A DNA stretch of 64,000 nucleotides, taken from assembly GCF_012911935.1 (NCBI RefSeq), contig NZ_JAAXLA010000021.1, forward strand, positions 30,476 through 94,475. The letters run 5' to 3'. This document shows positions 51,753 to 59,304 of the stretch, piece by piece (the first letter of the stretch is position 1; each line of letters opens with the position of its first letter). Made by a program: the position numbers and the translations under genes. The DNA comes from Pseudonocardia acidicola. GTDB lineage: Bacteria; Actinomycetota; Actinomycetes; Mycobacteriales; Pseudonocardiaceae. The notes beneath the pieces are model-generated. The model ran no database searches and was not told the DNA's origin. It saw only the letters and a program-made list of their open reading frames with translations.

Positions 51753-52406
51753 TCAGGGCGAGCCGTGGACCTGCTCTCCGGTGACGATGAAGTCGATCCT
51801 GCGCATGACGGAGACGGCCTGATCGGAGAACCGCTCGTAGAACCGGGCGAGCAGCGCCACGTCCACCGCGGTGCGCACGTCGTAGTCGCAATCGTGCGAG
51901 GTCAACGCGGCCAGCAGTTCGCGCTCCAACTCGTCGGTGCGGTCATCGGCGCGGTCCATGGCCTCCGATCGGGGCGTCGTCGGATTGAGGACGACGCGCC
52001 CCAGCTCGCGAGCCGCCTGCGCCCCCAGTCGGCCCATCTCGGCGAACCGGTAGAGGAGCTCCTCGGGGACCACCGGCCGTGGATGGCGGCGACGGGCGAC
52101 GTCCGCGACGTGCCGCGCGAGGTCTCCCATCCGCTCCACCTTGTCGGCGGCGTAGATCGTGCTGACCACCACGCGCAGATCCCGGGCGACCGGGGCCTGC
52201 AGGGCCAGGACCTGGAAGGCGTGGGCCTCACATTCGGCGCGGCGCGCATCGATCTCCACGTCGTCGGAGATCACCTGCTCGGCCAGCGACAGATCGACTT
52301 CGATCAATGAGTGGGTCGCGCGTTCCAGGGCCTGCGCGACGAGCTCGCACATCTCGGCCACTTCGCCGCCGAGCCGATCGAGTTCCATGTGAAAGGGCTC
52401 ACGCAT
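51753..52406 (-). CDS. phoU: phosphate signalling complex protein PhoU
   Basis: 217-residue all-helical protein made of two PhoU repeats (about residues 15-100 and 120-210). The metal-binding pattern is seen in VSTIYAADKVERMGDLARHV (about 82-101) and LLARFYERFSDQAVSVMRRI (about 185-204). PhoU links Pst phosphate uptake to the PhoR/PhoP system. No pst or pho two-component genes are in this window, so this copy is an orphan, as often seen in actinobacteria. ATG 52406. Confidence 0.9.
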   Translation of the reverse strand: MREPFHMELDRLGGEVAEMCELVAQALERATHSLIEVDLSLAEQVISDDVEIDARRAECEAHAFQVLALQAPVARDLRVVVSTIYAADKVERMGDLARHVADVARRRHPRPVVPEELLYRFAEMGRLGAQAARELGRVVLNPTTPRSEAMDRADDRTDELERELLAALTSHDCDYDVRTAVDVALLARFYERFSDQAVSVMRRIDFIVTGEQVHGSP

Positions 52407-52707
52407 GACTGGGACGGTACGGCTCCGTTCTCAACGGTGCATTCCACGGCTGCTTTCGCCCCGTGGCGGTTCGGACGGCTGGGCGATCAGGCGCCGATCG
52501 AACGCCCGGGCAGGACGTGGGGCCCGAGGGCCAGCAGCGCCGACGACCCGGCGGGCGGTGTGCGCCGTGCATTCCTCCACGATCAGTCACCCAGATCGTC
52601 GCATCACTCGTTCGAGTGGCAAAACGCCTGCTCGGGAGGGTGCGGCGCAGGCTCCGGACCAGGCGCCCGCCCGCGGCGGGTCGATCTCGGCCGTGCATCC
52701 TGTGTGC
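52407..52707. other. intergenic region upstream of phoU
   Basis: 300 bases that must hold the phoU promoter on the minus strand and that of the short ORF on the plus strand. No clear Pho-box-like direct repeats and no RNA gene were seen. Confidence 0.4.
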
Positions 52708-53043
52708 ATGTTCTACATCGGCCCCGGAGCCGACGAGGCCACCGACGAGCACGAGGGGTACGTGGCGGGGCGCCGCCCGGACGGCTCGCTCACCGGCATC
52801 TGGACCGACGTCCGGACCGCCGGCGTGGCTGTCATCGCTTACGTCCCGGCCTGCGAGTGCGGCTGGAGCGGTGACGACCAGCCCGTCACCCCGGCGGGCC
52901 ACGATGCGGCGCAGCGGCGCTGGCTCACCGACCACTTCCGCGTGGTCGCGGCGGAGCTGCCCGGGCTGGCGGGCGCCGGCGTCGCCGAGCGTGACTTCCT
53001 CTGGACCGGGGTCCCGGCTGCCGTGCGCGGCGGCCCGGCGTAA
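52708..53043 (+). CDS. small hypothetical protein
   Basis: 111-residue soluble protein with no recognised domain. MFYIGPGADEATDEHEGYVA is followed by VPACECGWSGDDQPVTPAGH (about residues 50-69), a Cys-x-Cys unit, and an ordinary helical C-terminus. ATG 52708 preferred; GTG 52693 is in frame. Codon use looks like real coding sequence. Function unknown. Confidence 0.5.
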   Translation: MFYIGPGADEATDEHEGYVAGRRPDGSLTGIWTDVRTAGVAVIAYVPACECGWSGDDQPVTPAGHDAAQRRWLTDHFRVVAAELPGLAGAGVAERDFLWTGVPAAVRGGPA

Positions 53044-53122
53044 CGACCGCCACCCCCGCCGTCACACGATCTCCGGGTGACAGTGCCCCCCACGAAGATC
53101 ATCTGCGGCTGACAATGCGCGG

Positions 53123-54247
53123 GTGAGCGACCGCCTGATGCCCGCCATGATCGCCGTGCTGCTCGGCGGGCTGCTCGCGATCGCGCTGCTGGTCCCTTAC
53201 GTCGCGGTGAGCTTCCGGCGACGTGGCCAGCTCGGCATCGGCCACGTGCTGCTCGCCGTGGGCGCGCTGGTCTACGGCCTCGCCCTCGTCGCGTACGTCC
53301 TGCTTCCGCTGCCGGACGTGGACGCCGACTTCTGCACGCGGTTCGCCCGCCTCGTCGAGCCGCAGCTGCATCCGTTCCAGTTCGTGCAGGACATCCGCGA
53401 CCAGCAGCACGGCTCCGGACTGCCGGAGCTGGTTGCGAACCCGGCGCTGCAGCAAGTGGTCCTCAACGTCGCGCTGTTCGTGCCGCTCGGCGCGTTCGTG
53501 CGCTACCTGGCCGGCGGGTCCGTGCTGCTGACGACGGCGATCGGTGCTGCGGTCTCGCTGCTGATCGAGCTCACCCAGCTCAGCGGCATCTGGTGGATCT
53601 TCCCCTGCCCGTATCGGCTCTTCGACGTCGACGACCTGACGGCCAACACCACGGGCGCGCTGCTCGGTGCGCTGGCCGGCCCGTTGCTGCGGCTGGTGCC
53701 CGGCCAGCGGGTGTCGGGACCGCCGGACGCGCCGCGCCCGGTCACCACCGGACGGCGGCTGCTCGGCATGGTGTGCGACCTGCTGGCGGTACAGCTCACC
53801 GGCGCGCTCCTGAACGGCGCGCTCGACGTGGTGCTGCTGCTCATCGGTATCCCGTCCGCCGGACCGGGGCGGCCCGGCTGGCTCGGCCCGGTCGACGGCG
53901 CGCTGAGCTGGTGGGTGCCTGGGGTGTTGCTGTTGTTCGTGCTCCCGCAGTTCGGGGGCGGAGCCACGGTCGGGCAGCGAGCCGTCCTGTTGCGGCCCGT
54001 CGGGCTCGATGAGTGCGACCCGTCCCGGGGGCGCCGGCTGGTCAGGGCCCTGGTCGGATCGGGTGGGTTCGTCGTCCTGGCCGGCCTGGGCGGCATCGCC
54101 GGGCTGCTGGCGACCCTGCTCGTGCCGGTCACCGTGGTCGCGGCCTGGCACACCGAGGGCCACCGGGGCCTGTCCGGCGTTGCGGCCGGTGTCGGGGTGG
54201 TCGACGCCCGGTCACGGGCCACCGCCGGGATCACTGCAGGACCTTGA
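53123..54247 (+). CDS. VanZ-like / RDD-like membrane fusion protein
   Basis: 374-residue membrane protein. The first part (about residues 8-195) is VanZ-like, with HPFQFVQDI, NVALFVPLGAFVRYLA, AAVSLLIELTQLSG and DVDDLTANTTGALLGA. The second part (about 205-365) is RDD-like: TGRRLLGMVCDLLAVQLTGA, then GGGATVGQRAVLLRPV, the RDD signature being R-x3-D. VanZ proteins modulate glycopeptide (teicoplanin) susceptibility; the role of this fusion is unknown. GTG 53123. Its 3' end overlaps the convergent SMR remnant by 17 bp. Confidence 0.8.
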   Translation: MSDRLMPAMIAVLLGGLLAIALLVPYVAVSFRRRGQLGIGHVLLAVGALVYGLALVAYVLLPLPDVDADFCTRFARLVEPQLHPFQFVQDIRDQQHGSGLPELVANPALQQVVLNVALFVPLGAFVRYLAGGSVLLTTAIGAAVSLLIELTQLSGIWWIFPCPYRLFDVDDLTANTTGALLGALAGPLLRLVPGQRVSGPPDAPRPVTTGRRLLGMVCDLLAVQLTGALLNGALDVVLLLIGIPSAGPGRPGWLGPVDGALSWWVPGVLLLFVLPQFGGGATVGQRAVLLRPVGLDECDPSRGRRLVRALVGSGGFVVLAGLGGIAGLLATLLVPVTVVAAWHTEGHRGLSGVAAGVGVVDARSRATAGITAGP

Positions 54248-54544
54248 GCCCGATCACGGCCGCCACGATCGCGACCAGGCACAGCAACCGACCGGTCGTC
54301 GCCGGTTCGCCGAGGGCCACCATGCCGTAGACGGCGGTGCCCACCGCGCCGATGCCGACCCAGACCGCAGAGGCGGTACCGACCGGCAACGAGCGCAGCG
54401 CGACCGCCGGCCCGGCCATGCTCGCGACCAGCCCGACGCCGAACACGATGGTCGGAACCGGCCGGAGAACCCCTGCGACCGGGCCAGCGAAGCCGCCCAC
54501 ACGGTCTCGAGGACCCCCGAGACGAGGAGAACAAACCACGCCAT
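54231..54544 (-). pseudogene. SMR-family (SugE/EmrE-type) efflux pump gene with a frameshift
   Basis: The N-terminus MAWFVLLVSGVLETVWAASL reads in one frame from ATG 54544; after the CCCC run at 54470-54473 it continues in another frame as VPTIVFGVGLVASMAGPAVA through VGTASAVWVGIGAVGTAVYG to IGLKVLQ. Together they give a normal four-helix protein of about 105 residues with the functional Glu14. One inserted base at about 54463-54474 would restore the frame, so this is a fresh mutation or a sequence error. No guanidine riboswitch-like structure precedes it. Confidence 0.7.
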
Positions 54545-54787
54545 GGCGCACCCTCCGGGTCGCGTCGTCTTGTCGGTCCACCGGCAGGCGAGCGATGTGC
54601 GGTGTGGGCGGCGAGCTGGGACCGTCCGATTTCCGTACACCCGAGGCACCGGGTTCCGCCCGACACTGCAGGCCGGTGCAGCCCACGCACCGCCACCCGC
54701 CCGGATCTTCCGCAGGCTGTGGGGTGCGCAACCGGGGCCGGTCGTGCGAGCGTCGGAGGACGCACTGCACCGGGTCGAGGAGACAAG

Positions 54788-56479
54788 ATGAGCGCCGGAA
54801 CCGCATGGGAGCAGTTCCACGCCGGTGAGGAACCGCGCGACGTCCGGGGCGACGTGCTGACGTCCTGGCGTCGCTCGCGGATCAGTGGGGTGGACCCGGA
54901 GTACGTCGAGCCCCCGTACCTCGAGACCGACGTCGGCACCCACTTCGTGCGGGTCGCCGTACCGATCCTCACCGGCATGGCCGAGCTGCTCACGGGCGGC
55001 GAGACGTGCCTCGCGCTCGCCGACGCCCGAGGCAGTGTCGTGTGGCGGTGGGTGTCCGAACCGGCGTTGCGTGCCGACCTCGACGAGCTGTCGGTCGACA
55101 CGGGCTACTGCTTCGACGAGGAGTTCGTCGGGACCAACGGGCTCGGCACGGCCCTGGAGACCGGCGCCATCGCGGTCATCCGCGGATCCGAGCACTTCGT
55201 CCATCGGTTCCACGACGTGACCTGCGTGGCCGCCCCGGTCCGGCATCCGATCACCCAGCGCACCGTCGGCGCCGTCAACGTGACGTGCCGGGCCGCGGAC
55301 ACGAACCCGCTGCTGTCGGTGGTGGTGCTGAAGCTGGTCGACGAGATCCGGGCAGGCCTGCTGGCCGCCGCGAGCATCCGGGAGCGCCGGCTGCTCGCCG
55401 GCTTCCTGGCCGCGCAGCGGCGGGCCGCGGGCCCGGTGCTCACGGTGGGGGAGGACGTCCTCATCGCGAACCGGGCGGCGGCCGATCTTGACCTCGACCA
55501 CCGGGAGCTGTGGGACGAGCTGCGCACGGCCCGGATCACCGGGGAGGACGCCGTGATCGCGCTGCCTGCGGAGCTGTCCGGGCGGGTGCGGCTGCTGCGC
55601 GACGGCCCGACCACGACCGGGGCGGTCGTGACGATCACCGGACCGGTGCCGCAGACCCCGAGACGGCGGCGCGGTGCGGCGCCTCCCCAGGGACCCGCCG
55701 GCACCTGGGAGCGGTTGCTCTCCGAGGCCGCGGACCTGGTCGCCGACGGCCCACTGACCGTCCGCGGCGAGCCGGGCACCGGCAAGGCGACGCTGCTGGC
55801 CGCGGTGATCGGCGAGCGGTACGGCGCCGAACCGGTGATGCTGGACGCCGCGACCTGCCCGGTCGAGGGCCTGCCGTCATGGGCGGCCCGGCTCGGCGAG
55901 CAGCTCGGCGGGACCCCGGTCCCGCTCGTGCTGCGCCACGTCGAGCTGCTGTCCGAAGAGGCGGCGCGCGCGGTGGCCGCGCTGCTGGCGGGCCGGGCGC
56001 ACGCCCCGCTCGGGGTCACGCTGACCGTGTCCGACGCCGGCGCCGCGGAGGCGCCGGCCCGGCTGCTCGACCGGCTCGGCGGAGCCACGATCACGATCCC
56101 GCCGCTGCGCCGCCGGGCGGCGGACGTGCTCACGCTGGCCCGGCGCGAGCTGCGCGGGCACGGGGAGCGGCTGTCGTTCTCCCTGGAGGCACAGGCCGCG
56201 CTGCGCCGCTACGACTGGCCGGGCAACGCCCGCGAGCTGGGCCGGGTGGTCCGGGAGGCGGCCCGGCACGCCCGCGGCGGGGTCGTCGGGTTGGAGGCGC
56301 TGCCGGCCGAGATCCGGGCGGCAGCGGGCCGTCGCGTGCTGACGCCGCTGGAACGGGCGGAGTCGTCGGTGATCGCCGCGGTGCTGCAGGAATGCGGCGG
56401 CAACAAGTCGGCGGCGGCGAAGGAGCTCGGGATCTCCCGGACCGCGCTCTACGCGAAGATCCGCAGCTACCGGCTCTGA
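54788..56479 (+). CDS. GAF / AAA-like / Fis-type regulator (AcoR-like)
   Basis: 563-residue regulator built like acetoin-type activators. A GAF domain (about 60-185) has SVDTGYCFDEEFVGTNGLGT, a PAS-like stretch follows, then an AAA-like ATPase with Walker A RGEPGTGKATLL (about residues 324-335), and a C-terminal Fis helix-turn-helix CGGNKSAAAKELGISRTALY (about 537-556). The GAFTGA loop needed to remodel sigma-54 polymerase is absent, and Walker B is weak, so it probably acts without sigma-54, as in other actinobacteria. ATG 54788. Neighbouring targets unclear. Confidence 0.82.
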   Translation: MSAGTAWEQFHAGEEPRDVRGDVLTSWRRSRISGVDPEYVEPPYLETDVGTHFVRVAVPILTGMAELLTGGETCLALADARGSVVWRWVSEPALRADLDELSVDTGYCFDEEFVGTNGLGTALETGAIAVIRGSEHFVHRFHDVTCVAAPVRHPITQRTVGAVNVTCRAADTNPLLSVVVLKLVDEIRAGLLAAASIRERRLLAGFLAAQRRAAGPVLTVGEDVLIANRAAADLDLDHRELWDELRTARITGEDAVIALPAELSGRVRLLRDGPTTTGAVVTITGPVPQTPRRRRGAAPPQGPAGTWERLLSEAADLVADGPLTVRGEPGTGKATLLAAVIGERYGAEPVMLDAATCPVEGLPSWAARLGEQLGGTPVPLVLRHVELLSEEAARAVAALLAGRAHAPLGVTLTVSDAGAAEAPARLLDRLGGATITIPPLRRRAADVLTLARRELRGHGERLSFSLEAQAALRRYDWPGNARELGRVVREAARHARGGVVGLEALPAEIRAAAGRRVLTPLERAESSVIAAVLQECGGNKSAAAKELGISRTALYAKIRSYRL

Positions 56480-56502
56480 GGCCGCTCGACGGCACGGCGT
56501 GC

Positions 56503-56985
56503 TCAGGTGTGGGCGGGCAGCGCGGCCCGGCTCCAGTCGTTGACGAACTCCAGTCCGCTGCGCTTGAACAGCTGCGACACCGGGCAGCGTCGCTCGGTCT
56601 CGGCGACGAGCGTCGCGAACTGCTCCTCATCGGCGTCGGTCTCCACGGTCGCGCGCACCTCGACCCGGTGGAAGTTGGCATTGCCCTCCGCGCCGGCCAC
56701 CAGCACCGCGGTGTCCAGGTCGCCCTGGACCTCGAAGGTCCACCGGCCGAGCTGGATGCCGAGGTCCTTCGCGACCAGGCTCGCGGTCACCTGGTTGCAC
56801 GAGGTCAGCGCCCCGAGGGCGTAGAACAGCGGGCTGGGCGCGGAGTCGGCGCCACCGAAGGCCGGATAGGCGTCGGCGTGGAACACATGGCCGGCGTCGC
56901 CGGCCGCGGTGAGCTTCTGGGCGACACCGGTTCCCTCGCCGTGCAGGACGAACGGGACGACGGATGCCTTGGGCCGGACAGCCAC
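56503..56985 (-). CDS. OsmC-family peroxiredoxin-like protein
   Basis: 160-residue OsmC/Ohr-type protein that reduces organic hydroperoxides. The two redox cysteines are in ALGALTSCNQVTASLVAKDL (about residues 51-70) and TERRCPVSQLFKRSG (about 131-145). GTG 56985, with GAGAGG eight bases upstream; the ORF is open farther. Convergent with the GAF/Fis regulator (23 bp). Confidence 0.87.
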   Translation of the reverse strand: MAVRPKASVVPFVLHGEGTGVAQKLTAAGDAGHVFHADAYPAFGGADSAPSPLFYALGALTSCNQVTASLVAKDLGIQLGRWTFEVQGDLDTAVLVAGAEGNANFHRVEVRATVETDADEEQFATLVAETERRCPVSQLFKRSGLEFVNDWSRAALPAHT

Positions 56986-57315
56986 GATCGAGACCTCTCG
57001 TAGAAGACGTGCGGAACTGACCCCGCGCCGGGCGGCAACGGGGATGGACGAGGAGAGCGGCGACGCCCACAAGGGCGGCGGACAGACCGCAGACGGCCCT
57101 GCGCCGGAGCGTGATCTACAGACGGATCAGCGACATGCGTGAGCCGTGACGCGCTGCAGATCCACGTGACGCCGACGCGTCAGGGAGCAGGTGCGGCTCA
57201 TGGAGATCATCCTCGGCAGCCGCGAGGCGTCGTGTCAAGCAGAGGCGACGTATGCCTCACGGCGCCGCGACGCGCATGTATCCCGGAGGCCGCCGGAGGA
57301 GAAGCATCTGCGCTC
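56986..57315. other. divergent promoter region of osmC-like and potassium-channel genes
   Basis: About 330 bases. GGAGGAGAAG (57296-57305) is the likely ribosome binding site of the channel gene. An open frame upstream of 57316 (to 57139) has no homology. No repeats or RNA genes seen. Confidence 0.4.
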
Positions 57316-57858
57316 ATGACGAAGCGTCGATCGCACGTGCTGCAGATCCTGCGCCACGTCCTCATCCTGGCCAGTGCGTTGCTCTTCTACTACTCCGTCC
57401 CGATCGGCCTCAGCGGACAGCACCGGATCCTGCAGATCGCGCTGTTCGCCGTCGGGGTGGCCGTGCTGATCTGGTTGGTAGCCCTGCAGGTGAGGAGGCA
57501 ACTGGTCGCCGGGTCGGACCCCGGGGTCCGGGTGCAGAGCCTGCTGACCCTGCTCTACCCGGTGGTGGTGCTGTTCGGGCTCGCCTACTACGGCATCGAG
57601 AGCGCCTATCCCGCCCAGTTCGACGGCCTGGTGACCCGCACCGACTCGCTCTACTTCACGATCGTCACGCTGGGCACGGTCGGCTACGGCGACGTCCACG
57701 CCGCTGGCCAGTTGGCCCGGTGCGTGACGATCGTCCAAGTCGTGTTCGACCTGGTCGTCATCGGCGCGTTGATCGCCGTCGCCACCTCCCGCTTCCAGGT
57801 GGTGGTAGCAGCCCGCCAGGCGGGTTCGGGAGGCGAGCCCTCCCAGCCTTCGTCCTGA
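57316..57858 (+). CDS. two-pore-type potassium channel protein
   Basis: 180-residue ion channel. Two hydrophobic helices (about residues 11-32 and 40-58) precede a KcsA-like unit: an outer helix (about 76-94), the pore helix and selectivity filter TIVTLGTVGYGDVHAAG (filter TVGYGD at 121-126) and an inner helix (about 135-155). No cytosolic RCK/TrkA-N domain. It passes K+ across the membrane. ATG 57316 chosen over the upstream open frame. Confidence 0.87.
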   Translation: MTKRRSHVLQILRHVLILASALLFYYSVPIGLSGQHRILQIALFAVGVAVLIWLVALQVRRQLVAGSDPGVRVQSLLTLLYPVVVLFGLAYYGIESAYPAQFDGLVTRTDSLYFTIVTLGTVGYGDVHAAGQLARCVTIVQVVFDLVVIGALIAVATSRFQVVVAARQAGSGGEPSQPSS

Positions 57859-57923
57859 TCGACGTGGACCCGGCGGCCGGCTCGGACCGTGACCGGCTCG
57901 ACGCGTCCTGACCGCGGAGCAGG

Positions 57924-58693
57924 TCAGACGCGCTCGCGCACGAGTTGTCGTTCCCGGTCGTCGCGGAGGTACAGGTACCAGAGGAACGACGCCACGAACA
58001 CGACCGCGCCGACGAGGTTGCCCAGGAACGCGAAGATCCAGTTCCGCAGGATGTCCAGCAAGCCCAGATCAGGGACTCCGGCGAACACGGCAGCGGGTAG
58101 GAAGAACATGTTGGCGAGGGATGTGGTCGAAGCCCATCGCGACGAACCCGGTGATCGGGAAGAAGATCGCGAGGATCTTCCCGGCGACGTCCCGCGCGGC
58201 GAGCGCCGCCCACACGGCCAGGCAGACCAGCCAGTTGCAGCCGATCCCGCGCAGGAAGATCTCCCACCAGGTCTCGTGCAGCCCTTGGCCTCGCCGATGC
58301 CTGCGAGGCGCTGGTAGACCAAGGTGGCGGGCGCGGCCCGTCGCACCGCCCGCGTGAGCGACCACCCCGCTCTGGACGGCGAGGAAGTACGCGACGAACA
58401 GCGCACCGATCACATTGCGCCAGCAGCATGTTCCCGGTGGCCGGGTCAACGCTCGCGACGATGACCAGGATCAGGCCGGGGGTGAACGCCGCTCCCGTGA
58501 AGAACGTCGGGAGAGTGCCCCAGATCTGCCGGGTCAGCCCGGCCGAGACGCTGATGCTGAGGAGCCCGCCGAAGGCGATGTAGGCCCCGGCGAGAAACGG
58601 TCCGACCTGAGTCTCGTCCCACCGCTGGCGTGCCTTCGTCGTCCCGGCCTCGACGGCGGCCTGCGCGATCTCGGACGGCTGCTGGGCCGTCAC
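57924..58693 (-). pseudogene. formate/nitrite transporter (FNT family) gene with several frameshifts
   Basis: From GTG 58693 (AGGAGGAG seven bases upstream) the N-terminal part VGPFLAGAYIAFGGLLSISV and GLILVIVASVDPATGNMLLA reads in one frame, then VIGALFVAYFLAVQSGVVAH in a second, ATLVYQRLAGIGEAKG in a third, WEIFLRGIGCNWLVCLAVWA and FPITGFVAMGFDHI back in the second, then SLANMFFLPAAVFAGV onward in the third to RERQLVRERV. At least four shifts are needed to join the pieces, although each piece is well conserved. Recently inactivated gene, or local base-calling errors. Confidence 0.75.
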
Positions 58694-58936
58694 GTGCACT
58701 CCTCCTGCAACTGTGGGCCGACGCTTCCGACCGGCGATCGCTCGCGCCGCGGTGGACCGAACGGAATCAGGAGTGACCTGCGCACAGCCGCTCGAACCAC
58801 GCCGTGCAGGTGCTCGCGCGCCTCGTACCTGCCTGGGCGGCCCGCGGGCACGGTGAACACGGTGCGCTCGTTCCCAGGCGGCGGTCGCCGTGCTCATGCC
58901 GGGCCGCGCAGTGGGCGCGTGCCACCAGACGACAGC

Positions 58937-58976
58937 AGAACGCCGGGCGGGCCCGTACGGGCCTGCCCGGCGTTCT
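58937..58976 (-). terminator. hairpin terminator after tRNA-Ser(GGA)
   Basis: AGAACGCCGGGC (58937-58948) and GCCCGGCGTTCT (58965-58976) form a 12-bp stem; the loop itself is the palindrome GGCCCGTACGGGCC. It lies 13 bases beyond the tRNA 3' end on the minus strand. Confidence 0.75.
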
Positions 58977-58988
58977 CGCTGGTCACGG

Positions 58989-59076
58989 TGGCGGAGGATG
59001 GGGGATTCGAACCCCCGAGGGATTGCTCCCAACACGCTTTCCAAGCGTGCGCCCTAGGCCACTAGGCGAATCCTCC
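58989..59076 (-). tRNA. tRNA-Ser(GGA)
   Basis: Minus strand. Acceptor arms GGAGGAT (59076-59070) and ATCCTCC (58999-58993), discriminator G, encoded CCA (58991-58989). The anticodon stem CACGC/GCGTG encloses TTGGAAA, anticodon GGA (UCC/UCU codons). Long variable arm, T loop GGTTCGAATC. Confidence 0.97.
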
Positions 59077-59139
59077 GCGGACGAGCATAACGGCAGCCGT
59101 TCCGGTGCCCTCGGGGGGACCGCCCACAGGGGGTGTGGC

Positions 59140-59145
59140 TACACT
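59140..59145 (+). promoter_or_regulatory. -10 hexamer of the SRP RNA gene
   Basis: TACACT ends seven bases before the inferred RNA 5' end (59153). Confidence 0.5.
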
Positions 59146-59152
59146 CGGCGTC

Positions 59153-59240
59153 GGACCCCGCGCGGCGTCCATCCTGTGAACTCCCCCAGGGCCGGAAGGC
59201 AGCAAGGGTCAACGGGCTCTGGCGGGTGCGCGGGGTCCCC
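59153..59240 (+). ncRNA. ffs: signal recognition particle RNA, small bacterial (4.5S) type
   Basis: About 88 nt. The ends GGACCCCGCGC and GCGCGGGGTCC pair. The conserved apical domain reads CAGGGCCGGAAGGCAGCAAG with the GGAA tetraloop and the asymmetric loop bound by Ffh. TTATTTT just after (59241-59247) completes the terminator. Located directly before dnaX, as is common in actinobacteria. Confidence 0.95.
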
Positions 59241-59291
59241 TTATTTTCTCCGGCTTCGCGTCCCGGGCGGCGCGCTGTCGGGGCGGGTCGG

Positions 59292-59297
59292 TAGCCT
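59292..59297 (+). promoter_or_regulatory. -10 hexamer, leaderless dnaX
   Basis: TAGCCT ends seven bases before GTG 59305, without a Shine-Dalgarno sequence. It fixes the dnaX start. Confidence 0.5.
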
Positions 59298-59304
59298 CGC
59301 GGCC

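Noticed and set aside
54545..54787. Guanidine (ykkC-type) riboswitch before the SMR gene
   Set aside because: SugE-type genes often carry one, but I could not find its conserved sequence blocks upstream of ATG 54544.
58804..59304. 167-codon upstream extension of dnaX
   Set aside because: It would translate through tRNA-Ser(GGA) and the SRP RNA; DnaX homology begins at GTG 59305.
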